Assembly (NCBI GenBank): GCA_002732015.1
Contig: PCCU01000010.1
Coordinates: 1 to 10,082 of the forward strand
Length of the DNA: 10,082 nucleotides
Source: Candidatus Pelagibacterales bacterium
GTDB taxonomy: Bacteria; Pseudomonadota; Alphaproteobacteria; TMED109
Reading direction: 5' to 3'
Part shown: piece by piece, positions 1 to 6,959 of the stretch
Position numbering within the stretch: position 1 is the stretch's first letter
Layout of the letters: every line of letters begins with the position of its first letter
Notes under the pieces: generated by a model
Told to the model about the DNA's origin: nothing
The model's input: only the letters and a program-made list of their open reading frames with translations
The model's database searches: none
Translations under genes and position numbers: made by a program

Positions 1-645
1 TGCATAAGAAAGCCCACGGGAAATTCCCAGGATATTTTTCTTTTTTTCTAAACTTATATTATTTAAATCCTGAATAAATAAATTTACTGCCTCATAAGAT
101 CTTTCAATTCTCGTAATAACATAATCAACTAATTTATATGTAATAATTACTCCTTTATCCTTTAATAATTTTACAATAAGTTCTTTTAAGATTTCGTCCG
201 AAGGTAGCGTAATCTTTACTTTAGGAAGCTCTAATAATCTAGATTTTACATCTCTTAAACTTATATTAAGTGAAGTAATATTATGACTTGTTGTTAATAA
301 ATATTTAAGTTTTTTTTCTTTTTTAAAATTAATTAAATGCAAAAAAAATTCAAAATTTTTAATATTTTCTAAATTCTCTATAGCTAGATTTTTATTATCA
401 TTAGCATTAACTTCTTCATTATTTACTTGCTCACTACAAAAAATTTTACAGTTGCTTTTATTTTGCCAAACTCGTACTAAATGAGACTTTCCACTTGCTT
501 TAGGGCCCTCTATTATCAAACCACTACTTGTCCAATTAGGATACTTATCTATCCATTTAATAGCATTAATATTAGAGTCTCCTACTATATAATTTTCTCT
601 GTTTTTAGCTTCTCTAAATTGAAATTTAATTGCTTGTTGTTTCAT
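1..645 (-). CDS. hda: Hda, DnaA-like AAA+ regulator of replication initiation (3' end cut by window edge)
   Basis: The reading frame opens at an ATG (643-645) and stays open for 215 codons to the left edge, so the C-terminus is missing, probably by only a few to about 20 residues judging from the usual 220-235 residues. Visible AAA+ features: Walker A GPKASGKS at residues 47-54, a Walker B-like strand LAIENLEN at 87-94, a sensor-1-like LLTTS at 116-120, the Box VII arginine region LRDVKSRL at 130-137 and a sensor-2-like helix ITRIERSYEA at 177-186. There is no DnaA domain IV (DNA-binding helix-turn-helix), which separates it from DnaA. The N-terminus QQAIKFQF could be the sliding-clamp-binding segment of this family. 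Known role: Hda with the DNA-loaded beta clamp stimulates ATP hydrolysis by DnaA and so blocks re-initiation. It overlaps the end of perM by 20 bp and has no clear ribosome binding site, suggesting translational coupling. Family call is good; Hda versus another short DnaA-like ATPase is judged mainly from size and neighbourhood. Confidence 0.87.
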   Translation of the reverse strand, partial: MKQQAIKFQFREAKNRENYIVGDSNINAIKWIDKYPNWTSSGLIIEGPKASGKSHLVRVWQNKSNCKIFCSEQVNNEEVNANDNKNLAIENLENIKNFEFFLHLINFKKEKKLKYLLTTSHNITSLNISLRDVKSRLLELPKVKITLPSDEILKELIVKLLKDKGVIITYKLVDYVITRIERSYEAVNLFIQDLNNISLEKKKNILGISRGLSYA

Positions 646-1678
646 CAGCTATATTGTTAATATTAGATAAAATTTTTCTATAATATAAAAATATTATAGA
701 AGCGAAAGGAATAGCAAAAAATATGCCTATAAACCCTAACAATGACCCAAATAAGAATACTGCATAAAGTATTGCTAAAGGATGAAGCCCTAATTTTTCT
801 CCTATTATTTTTGGAGACAAAAAATATCCCTCTAATAAAAAAGCTATAAAAAATATTATCATTATATAAAAAATATAAAGAGGATCTGCAAATTGAAGTA
901 AACTGATATAAGCTGATAATATAAAACTTATAAAAATTCCAAAATAAGGTATTAAAGAAAAAACTCCAGAAAAAACTCCTAAAAAAAGCGAATAATCAAT
1001 TCCAATAAAATGAAAGACTATAAAATAATAAAACCCTAATATTAGACTAACTAAAAATTGCCCTCTTAAAAATCCGGCTAATATTTCATCTACTTCTTTT
1101 AGGTTTTTTTTTACCGTATTTTGATATTTAATTGGAATATTTTTATTAGTAAAATAGAGAATTTTTTTCCAATCCTTTAGAAAGTACCAAGCAACTATAG
1201 GTGTGACTATTATAAAACTTAATAAATTAACTATAGCTAAAGAAGAAAAAAATAATTTTCTTATAACAGTTTTAAAAAAACTTCCTAAGTTTTCATTTAT
1301 ACTTTTTAAAAAATCTAGATAATTAATATCTAAAAATTTATTATTTATTAATTTAGAGATTTTTGATATTTGAAATTCAATCTTATTAAGCAGGCTTGGA
1401 AACTTTTCCAAAAACTTTACTGTTTGTTCTACAATTATAGGTATAACCAATAAAATAAACGAGTAGGTGAAAATAAAAAAAATAATTAAAATTAAAATCG
1501 AAGCAAGGTTTCTATTTATATTTTTTTTCTCGAAAAAATTTACTACAGGGCTCAAAAAATAAGCTATAAATAATCCAATAAAAAAAGGAAGTAGTGTATT
1601 AAAATAAAAAAAAGACGTAATTATTATAGTAAAAATTATAGTTAAAATTAATATTCTATTTAGCGCTAATTTATTCAT
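626..1678 (-). CDS. perM: AI-2E family / PerM-type inner-membrane transporter
   Basis: A 350-residue very hydrophobic protein of the family's normal length (about 350). Membrane segments are apparent near residues 8-26, 28-48, 58-82, 142-166, 205-225, 229-260, 265-288 and 300-333, with a hydrophilic stretch at about 88-135, the layout of the AI-2E transporter family. Family-like motifs are PIVAWYFLKDWKK (160-172), the ILAGFLRGQ element (199-207), SLIPYFG (241-247) and the C-terminal SPKIIGEKLGLHPL (288-301). Substrate is unknown: members have been linked to autoinducer-2 export or sodium/proton exchange, and nothing here decides between these. It sits 9 bp after the DUF2066 gene and overlaps the start of hda by 20 bp, so the three are almost certainly one transcript. 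The same permease next to hda and purM is a recurring alphaproteobacterial arrangement. No strong Shine-Dalgarno precedes its ATG. Symbol perM is by family resemblance only. Confidence 0.85.
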   Translation of the reverse strand: MNKLALNRILILTIIFTIIITSFFYFNTLLPFFIGLFIAYFLSPVVNFFEKKNINRNLASILILIIFFIFTYSFILLVIPIIVEQTVKFLEKFPSLLNKIEFQISKISKLINNKFLDINYLDFLKSINENLGSFFKTVIRKLFFSSLAIVNLLSFIIVTPIVAWYFLKDWKKILYFTNKNIPIKYQNTVKKNLKEVDEILAGFLRGQFLVSLILGFYYFIVFHFIGIDYSLFLGVFSGVFSLIPYFGIFISFILSAYISLLQFADPLYIFYIMIIFFIAFLLEGYFLSPKIIGEKLGLHPLAILYAVFLFGSLLGFIGIFFAIPFASIIFLYYRKILSNINNIADETTSN

Positions 1679-1687
1679 ATAATAAAT

Positions 1688-2773
1688 CTAATAGTATTTT
1701 ATAATATTCCATAAATTATTATTTTTTTTTATATTTAAGTTATTTTTTTCTAGTTCAGCCATAAATTTATTTTCATTAATAATTCTTATTTTAACATAAG
1801 CCTCTTTAGTAGTTAGGTTTGATACTTTGAAAGAATTTATGTTATTACTATTTTTAATAATATCTTTTATAAAAATCCAGTCTTTAAAACTTTCATATAT
1901 TATATTAGCCTCTATTACAAATTGTGACTCCATTTTTTTTAGGTTATCATGCACCCAATAGTCGTCATATAAACTTGTAAATGAATTTAAAATATCGAAC
2001 ATGACAACATTAAAACCTTTATTTTCTGATTCTTTAACAATTTCTATATTTATTGTTTCTTTGCTTAAACCGTCAAAGCATCTTAACAAGTAAGAAATTT
2101 TACCGTCCACTTCATCAATTTTTAAAAAAGGTACCAAAACTTTTTTCACATCATATTTCATAGAAATATTCTTTATTTTCTGAAAATTTAAATTTCTTGT
2201 ATCTTCCGCATTAATAATAATTAAATCTTCTAAGTCTCCATCTGGTATAACAAAATCAGTTAAATTTCCATCAATAGGCCTTTCTATCCAGCTTTGATAC
2301 CAGGGATTAGGATCGTCCCATAATATAAGTTGGTTGTTATAGCTCATTAATGGCAGTACTAAAATTTCTGGTCCATTACCTGCAAAATATTTAATATTTT
2401 TTTTTTTAAGTAACTTTTCTACTTTTTTTATATCAAAGTTTACTGTTATTAATGCACTATATTTTTCAGCAGAAAAGCTTTCACTTTCTATAGAATAGCT
2501 TGTGACCAAATTACTAGGGTCAATACTCCCTAAAAGAGAACTTATAGAGTCCTGAGAAGAGATCGTAACCCAATCTAAATATCTTTTTAACCCAATATGA
2601 TATGATAGTTGCAAAGCATTTTTTCTATTATCTTGATTTTTTTTTAGCGTAAATTCAATAAAAATATCCTTTACGGTAGACTTTACTGTGTCATTAGAAT
2701 AAGTTTGTAGTATATTTAAGAATGATAAAAGAATTATAATATATAAAAATGCTGTTTTTCTATTTATTTTCAA
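1688..2773 (-). CDS. DUF2066-family exported protein of unknown function, TTG start
   Basis: A 361-residue protein with a basic N-terminus and hydrophobic core (residues 8-22) that looks like a Sec signal peptide, possibly cleaved after TYS at 24-26; there is no lipobox cysteine. The rest is soluble and rich in Lys, Asn and Ile, so a periplasmic location is inferred. The segment VLPLMSYNNQLILWDDPNPW (139-158) and the position beside purM and a PerM-type permease match the DUF2066 family, which has no established function. The start is TTG (2771-2773): an in-frame TAA lies four codons upstream and the next in-frame ATG is near residue 143, so only TTG (or a rarer ATT one codon before) keeps the signal peptide. 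The stop is TAG. An 11-adenine coding tract encodes Lys123-Lys125. It heads the operon DUF2066-perM-hda and is divergent from purM. The family assignment is from memory of motif and context and is less certain than that of the neighbours. Confidence 0.7.
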   Translation of the reverse strand: MKINRKTAFLYIIILLSFLNILQTYSNDTVKSTVKDIFIEFTLKKNQDNRKNALQLSYHIGLKRYLDWVTISSQDSISSLLGSIDPSNLVTSYSIESESFSAEKYSALITVNFDIKKVEKLLKKKNIKYFAGNGPEILVLPLMSYNNQLILWDDPNPWYQSWIERPIDGNLTDFVIPDGDLEDLIIINAEDTRNLNFQKIKNISMKYDVKKVLVPFLKIDEVDGKISYLLRCFDGLSKETINIEIVKESENKGFNVVMFDILNSFTSLYDDYWVHDNLKKMESQFVIEANIIYESFKDWIFIKDIIKNSNNINSFKVSNLTTKEAYVKIRIINENKFMAELEKNNLNIKKNNNLWNIIKYY

Positions 2774-2795
2774 AATATCTTTTTAACCCTATAAA
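2767..2795 (+). promoter_or_regulatory. Candidate sigma70-type promoter for purM
   Basis: TTTTCA (2767-2772) and TATAAA (2790-2795) are separated by 17 bp and lie 14 bp upstream of the purM ATG. The -35 match is 4 of 6 and the -10 match 5 of 6. The -35 falls on the TTG start codon of the divergent DUF2066 gene, since only 36 bp separate the two start codons. In DNA this AT-rich such matches arise by chance easily, so this is a placement guess. Confidence 0.35.
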
Positions 2796-2809
2796 TTCTT
2801 AATGATAAC

Positions 2810-3862
2810 ATGAGCATTAAAAAAGACTATAACTTTTCCTACAAAAATTCGGGAATTGATGTAAAAAAAGCAGATAAACTTATAAAAAAAGTAAAACCTT
2901 TAATTAGCTCAACTAATAATAACAATACTATCGGAGAAATAGGAGGCTTTGGAGGCTTATTTAATATAAATACTAACACCTACAAGCATCCTGTATTAGT
3001 AGCTGCAACCGATGGTGTGGGAACAAAACTATTAATTGCAGAAAAATTAAATAAATTTGATACTATCGGAATAGACTTAGTAGCTATGTCAGTGAATGAT
3101 ATTATAGTACAAGGAGCAAAGCCTCTATTTTTTTTAGATTATTTAGCTGTTAATAAACTAAAAGAAAAAGTATTTATCTCAATTTTAAACGGGATAACAA
3201 AAGGTTGTTTAGAGGCAGAATGTGCTTTGATAGGAGGAGAAACTGCAGAACTTCCTGGCATTTATCCTAAAGGTGGCTATGACTTAGCAGGATTTGGGGT
3301 AGGAATAGTAGAAAGAAAAAAGCTTTTACCTAACGGTAAAACTAAAGCAGGCGATATTTTAGTAGCATTGCCTAGCACTGGTATACATTCAAATGGATTT
3401 TCTCTAATTAGAAATATAATTCGTAAAAAGAAATTATCTTTAAAAAAGAAAATATATGGAAATAATACATTAGGAAACCTTCTATTAAAACCTACAAAAA
3501 TATATGTAAAGTCTATATTAAAAATTCTAAACTCAAATATAAAGGTTAATGCCATAGCCCATATTACTGGAGGTGGAATAATTGATAATCTTAAAAGAGT
3601 TTTACCAAATGATTTGGGTTTTTCAATATATAAAAATAAACTTGCATTTTCAAAAAAAAATAATATCTACTATTGGTTGAAAAATGATTGTGCAGTTTCA
3701 GAAAAAGAAATGCTTAAAACATTTAATTGTGGATACGGATTAATACTAGTAATCCCTAATAAAGAAAAGAATAATATCTTTAAATTTTGTAGCAGTATTA
3801 GACAACCAATAGAAGAAATTGGAAAAATTTTAGCCAATAAAAAAATAACTTTTTTTAATTAA
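2810..3862 (+). CDS. purM: Phosphoribosylformylglycinamidine cyclo-ligase (AIR synthetase)
   Basis: PurM closes formylglycinamidine ribonucleotide to 5-aminoimidazole ribonucleotide with ATP, the fifth step of de novo purine synthesis, in the cytosol. The 350-residue protein has the normal family length and a complete set of motifs: GEIGGFGGLF (42-51), the nucleotide-binding ATDGVGTK (66-73), DLVAMSVNDIIVQGAKPLFF (89-108), IGGETAELPG (141-150), GYDLAGFGVG (156-165), LPSTGIHSNGFSL (187-199), AHITGGGIIDNL (250-261) and FNCGYG (305-310). No key element looks lost. The ATG at 2810 is the natural start, just before the conserved N-terminal YKNSGIDV. The gene stands alone on its strand: purN, the frequent downstream partner in Alphaproteobacteria, is absent, and ndk converges on it with the two stop codons overlapping by 8 bp. 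Confidence 0.97.
   Translation: MSIKKDYNFSYKNSGIDVKKADKLIKKVKPLISSTNNNNTIGEIGGFGGLFNINTNTYKHPVLVAATDGVGTKLLIAEKLNKFDTIGIDLVAMSVNDIIVQGAKPLFFLDYLAVNKLKEKVFISILNGITKGCLEAECALIGGETAELPGIYPKGGYDLAGFGVGIVERKKLLPNGKTKAGDILVALPSTGIHSNGFSLIRNIIRKKKLSLKKKIYGNNTLGNLLLKPTKIYVKSILKILNSNIKVNAIAHITGGGIIDNLKRVLPNDLGFSIYKNKLAFSKKNNIYYWLKNDCAVSEKEMLKTFNCGYGLILVIPNKEKNNIFKFCSSIRQPIEEIGKILANKKITFFN
3839..3856. terminator. Symmetrical A7-TAAC-T7 element at the purM/ndk convergence, possible weak bidirectional terminator
   Basis: Seven A (3839-3845), TAAC, then seven T (3850-3856) form a perfect inverted repeat inside the last codons of purM. On either strand it would read as an A/T-only hairpin ending in a T tract. 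There is no GC stem, so it is weak by classical intrinsic-terminator standards, yet it is the clearest candidate near the facing stop codons of purM and ndk. A second 5-bp stem, TCAGT/ACTGA, lies at 3863-3880. Confidence 0.25.
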
Positions 3863-4277
3863 TCAGTTCTAAATTACTGAAGAAAAAGCTTATTTCTTTA
3901 GTTGCATTTTCATCACTATCTGAACCATGAACTGCATTACATTGAATGTTAGTACCATATAATTTTCTTAATGTATCATTTTCTGCTTTTTCGGGATTAG
4001 TATCACCCATAACCTCTCTGTAGAATAATACAGCATTTTCTGCTTCTAATACCTGTGCAACTATTTCACCTGAAATCATAAAATCTACTAAATCCTTAAA
4101 AAAAGGTCTTTCTTTGTGAATATCATAAAAAGCCTCTGCTTGGACTTTTGAAAGTTTTAACTTTTTTTGTGCAACAATTTTAAAGCCTTTATTTTCTAAA
4201 AAATCAATAATTTTACCATGATATTTTGATTCTATTGCGTCTGGTTTTATAATTGATAATGTTTTTTTTAAGCTCAT
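3855..4277 (-). CDS. ndk: Nucleoside diphosphate kinase
   Basis: Ndk moves the gamma phosphate from one nucleoside triphosphate (usually ATP) to a nucleoside diphosphate through a phosphohistidine intermediate, balancing NTP and dNTP pools. The 140-residue protein has the usual bacterial length. It starts with the typical KTLSIIKPDAI (5-15; Lys11 contacts phosphate), continues with RPFF (57-60) and FYREVMGDTNP (85-95), and carries the active-site loop NAVHGSDS (114-121) with catalytic His117; Arg87, Arg104 and Asn114 are also in place. The ATG at 4275-4277 follows the pepA stop codon by 3 bp, with a weak purine-rich AAGAG upstream that overlaps the end of pepA, so co-transcription and coupling are likely. 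Alphaproteobacterial relatives often carry holC between these two genes; here it is absent. The stop codon lies inside the octamer shared with the stop of purM. Confidence 0.97.
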   Translation of the reverse strand: MSLKKTLSIIKPDAIESKYHGKIIDFLENKGFKIVAQKKLKLSKVQAEAFYDIHKERPFFKDLVDFMISGEIVAQVLEAENAVLFYREVMGDTNPEKAENDTLRKLYGTNIQCNAVHGSDSDENATKEISFFFSNLELIN

Positions 4278-4280
4278 AAT

Positions 4281-5771
4281 TTATCTCTTATTACTTATAT
4301 ATTGTAAAACCACTTCTTCTAATAATCTCACGCCAAAACCAGTGCCTCCTTTTGGTATAAGTGGTTTGTCGCCTTTAGCCCAAGTAACCCCTGCTATGTC
4401 TAAATGTATCCAGTTGACATTTTTAATAAATCTTTTTACAAAAATTGCTCCTGCAGTTGACCCGGCTCCTCTTCCTGAACCAACATTTTTCATATCAGCT
4501 ATATCTGAGCTAATGTCCTTTTCATAGCTGCTGTCAATTGGCATATTCCAAACAGGTTCACCTACTTCCTTTCCAACTTTTTCTAAAAGAGTAGTTAGCT
4601 TGCTTGAATTAGAAAACATTCCCGCCTTTTCTTGGCCAATGCTAACTATAATTGCACCTGTCAAAGTGGCTAGGTCTATTAAATTCTTAGGTTCAAACTT
4701 TTTCTGAGCGTACCATACTGCATCTGCAAGAACTAGCCTTCCCTCTGCATCAGTATTAATAACCTCTATAGTTTTTCCTGACATAGATTTTACAACATCT
4801 CCAGGTCTTTGCGCTGTGCCTGATGGCATATTTTCTACCAAACCAACAACAGCAGATATATTTGACTTTACTTTGCTTAGCGCTAAGCTTTTCATTAGTC
4901 CTAAAACTACTGCTGAGCCTCCCATATCATACTTCATTTCTTCCATACCACCAGATGGTTTAATAGATATACCACCAGTATCGAAAGTTACTCCCTTTCC
5001 AACAAAGGAAAAGTCCATGACTTTATTTTTTGGATTTCCTTTCCACTCTAATGTTACAACAAAAGGTTTATTAGCACTTCCTTGAGCGACTCCTAAGAGT
5101 GCTCCCATTTTTAAACTTTTTAATTTTTTTTCATCTAAAATATTAACCTTTAATCCAAATTTTCTTAACTTACTTGCTTCTTTAGCTAGCAAACTTGGAG
5201 TTAAATTATTAGAAGGCTCACTCACTAAATCTCTAGTCAAGAACACACCTTCCTTTAAAGCATTAAATCTAATCCATAATTTTTTAATATTTTTAGCATT
5301 TTGAGAAATTACAGTAACTGAATTTAAAAAATTAATTCTTTTTTTACCTGTATCTGTAAAATACTTATTAAATCTATATGTATTTAAGGCCATTCCATAT
5401 AATATATTTGTTTCATTTACATTATTTTTTTTTAATTTTGGAACTATCAATTTTATATCTGATATTTTTTTTAAATTTAATACTGATGTGATGAAGCTGC
5501 CTAGCTTACCCCAATCATATTCATTAATAATTTTGGTCTGGTCCACTCCAATTAATATTATTCTATTAGCATTTGATCCCTGAGGAATAACTATATCGGT
5601 AAAACTATTATTGTTATACTCCATCGAAGAAACTTTTATTGCCTTATCAACATATCCCTTAATTTTTTTATTTAAATTATTTAAATACGTATCTAGTGGT
5701 TGATTTTTGAAACAAAGAAACACTAATGTTCCAGTATCGCTCTTAAGATCTGTTAGGAAGTTAACTTTCAT
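4281..5771 (-). CDS. pepA: Leucyl aminopeptidase, M17 family (PepA)
   Basis: A cytosolic di-metal (Zn/Mn) exopeptidase that removes N-terminal residues such as leucine during peptide turnover; in E. coli PepA is also a DNA-binding accessory protein, which cannot be inferred here. At 496 residues it has the family's normal length. A variable N-terminal domain (about 1-165) precedes the catalytic domain. The metal and active-site residues are all present: Lys259, Asp264, Lys271, Asp282, Asp341, Glu343 and Arg345, each shifted by exactly 11 from the E. coli positions as I recall them (270, 275, 282, 293, 352, 354, 356). The M17 signature NTDAEGRL is at 339-346. The start ATG (5769-5771) has a weak AGG about 8 bp upstream. 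pepA is divergent from lptF and is followed by ndk after 3 bp. Several coding A tracts occur in lysine-rich parts of the N-terminal domain. Confidence 0.97.
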   Translation of the reverse strand: MKVNFLTDLKSDTGTLVFLCFKNQPLDTYLNNLNKKIKGYVDKAIKVSSMEYNNNSFTDIVIPQGSNANRIILIGVDQTKIINEYDWGKLGSFITSVLNLKKISDIKLIVPKLKKNNVNETNILYGMALNTYRFNKYFTDTGKKRINFLNSVTVISQNAKNIKKLWIRFNALKEGVFLTRDLVSEPSNNLTPSLLAKEASKLRKFGLKVNILDEKKLKSLKMGALLGVAQGSANKPFVVTLEWKGNPKNKVMDFSFVGKGVTFDTGGISIKPSGGMEEMKYDMGGSAVVLGLMKSLALSKVKSNISAVVGLVENMPSGTAQRPGDVVKSMSGKTIEVINTDAEGRLVLADAVWYAQKKFEPKNLIDLATLTGAIIVSIGQEKAGMFSNSSKLTTLLEKVGKEVGEPVWNMPIDSSYEKDISSDIADMKNVGSGRGAGSTAGAIFVKRFIKNVNWIHLDIAGVTWAKGDKPLIPKGGTGFGVRLLEEVVLQYISNKR

Positions 5772-5793
5772 AAAAATACCTATTCAATTATTA

Positions 5794-5823
5794 TTTAAAT
5801 ATATACTTTTATGTTATTATAAT
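5794..5823 (+). promoter_or_regulatory. Candidate lptFGD promoter with perfect TATAAT; -10 is part of a palindrome
   Basis: In the 72-bp space between the divergent starts of pepA and lptF, a consensus TATAAT lies at 5818-5823, with TTTAAA (5794-5799, 4 of 6 to TTGACA) 18 bp upstream. It would place transcription start about 12 bp before the lptF ATG (5844). The overlapping ATTATAAT (5816-5823) is its own reverse complement, so the minus strand also shows TATAAT (5816-5821), about 45 bp upstream of the pepA start. I see no good -35 for the minus direction. Confidence 0.45.
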
Positions 5824-5843
5824 TGCTTTAACAAGAAAAAAAT

Positions 5844-6959
5844 ATGTACTTTAAATACTTTACTATTTTTAAATATTTATTTTTGAATATATTAAAACCT
5901 TTTTTTATTATATCACTTGTATTAACTGGTATTGTTTGGTTGTCCAGGTCATTAAATTATATAGAACTTATCATAAATAAAGGACTTTCTCTTCCTGTAT
6001 ATTTTTGGTTCGTAAGTTTAATTGCTCCTAAAATACTTGCCATATTATTGCCTCTAATATCATTTGCTTCTATTTGTTATGCTTACAATAAATTGAGATC
6101 TGACTCAGAAATCACTGCAATGGAGTCAGCAGGCATCTCGAAAACTACTATAATGCTACCTGCATTTTGTTTTGGTTTATGTGTTGCATTTTTAGTATTC
6201 ATAATAGAAGCACAAATCAGTCCAAAAAATTATAAAAAATTTAAAAGCTTTCAATCTGATCTAAGAAATAACTTTGTTATAACTTCTCTGCAAGAGGGTG
6301 AGTTTCATTCTCCTTATCCAAATATAACCGTTTATATTGATAAAGTTTTTAAAGATGGTCAGCTAAATAATTTATTAATTCATGACACAAGAAATAAAGA
6401 GTTAGATAGCACTATTATAGCTAAAAAAGGCAAGATATCTAATTTATCTGCACAACCTCATATTATAGTCTATAGTGGGTCAAGGTTTCTATACAATAAA
6501 AAGAATTTTCAAACAAATATAATGAATTTTGATAAATATGAATTTGCAATTGATATTGAAAAGCAAAGCAAGCATATTAGATTTAAACAAGTTGAAGAAA
6601 GATCCTTAAAAGAATTATTTTCTAGAAATCAAAGCTACAGTAAAAAAATAGTGAAAGAGTTTTTAGCTGAAGGCCATAGAAGAATTTCTACTCCATTTCT
6701 AGTAATATTTATGAGCTTAGCTGCGGCATTTACTATTTTATTAGGTACTGAAAAAAAATCAAATACTACCAAGCGCATAAGCTTGTCGTCTACTATTATT
6801 GTATCTACTCAAGCTATTTACATAATTGTAATTAATACAATTAACTTTAATTTAATAAATATTTTGATTTTTTATTTTATATTAGGGTTATTTATAATAT
6901 TACCTATTTTATTAATTAAATACGAAAACAAGTTAATTAGAACCTTAAAGTTTTTATAA
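5844..6959 (+). CDS. lptF: LPS export ABC transporter permease LptF
   Basis: One of the two inner-membrane permease subunits of the LptB2FG complex, which uses cytoplasmic ATP hydrolysis by LptB to pull lipopolysaccharide from the inner membrane and hand it to LptC and LptA. The 371 residues show the YjgP/YjgQ fold: three N-terminal membrane segments (about 15-37, 55-80, 101-122), a periplasmic beta-jellyroll at about 140-245, and three C-terminal segments (about 280-301, 312-332, 338-358). The cytoplasmic coupling region after segment 2 reads LRSDSEITAMESAGIS (84-99), and EGHRRISTPF (276-285) before segment 4 is typical of alphaproteobacterial LptF. It is assigned as LptF rather than LptG from being first in the pair and from these motifs. 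A weak AAGAA precedes the ATG. Its TAA is immediately followed by the lptG ATG. It is divergent from pepA, a classic lptF neighbour in Proteobacteria. Confidence 0.94.
   Translation: MYFKYFTIFKYLFLNILKPFFIISLVLTGIVWLSRSLNYIELIINKGLSLPVYFWFVSLIAPKILAILLPLISFASICYAYNKLRSDSEITAMESAGISKTTIMLPAFCFGLCVAFLVFIIEAQISPKNYKKFKSFQSDLRNNFVITSLQEGEFHSPYPNITVYIDKVFKDGQLNNLLIHDTRNKELDSTIIAKKGKISNLSAQPHIIVYSGSRFLYNKKNFQTNIMNFDKYEFAIDIEKQSKHIRFKQVEERSLKELFSRNQSYSKKIVKEFLAEGHRRISTPFLVIFMSLAAAFTILLGTEKKSNTTKRISLSSTIIVSTQAIYIIVINTINFNLINILIFYFILGLFIILPILLIKYENKLIRTLKFL

Noticed and set aside
1..645. Possible DnaA rather than Hda
   Set aside because: The protein is short, has an N-terminus directly before the AAA+ core, and the visible end lacks the domain IV DNA-binding motif; the neighbourhood also fits Hda.
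3277..3555. Open frame of 92 codons on the minus strand inside purM
   Set aside because: Fully antisense to strongly conserved purM motifs, with no family resemblance; a shadow frame.
3863..3880. TCAGT/ACTGA stem-loop as an intrinsic terminator
   Set aside because: Only 5 bp of stem with an 8-nt loop, inside ndk coding sequence and without a T tract following on either strand.
4342..4527. Open frame on the plus strand inside pepA
   Set aside because: Antisense to the conserved catalytic domain; composition is the mirror of pepA codons.
4816..5085. Open frame of 89 codons on the plus strand inside pepA
   Set aside because: Antisense to the metal-binding region; its proline and threonine richness reflects reverse-complemented glycine and other codons.
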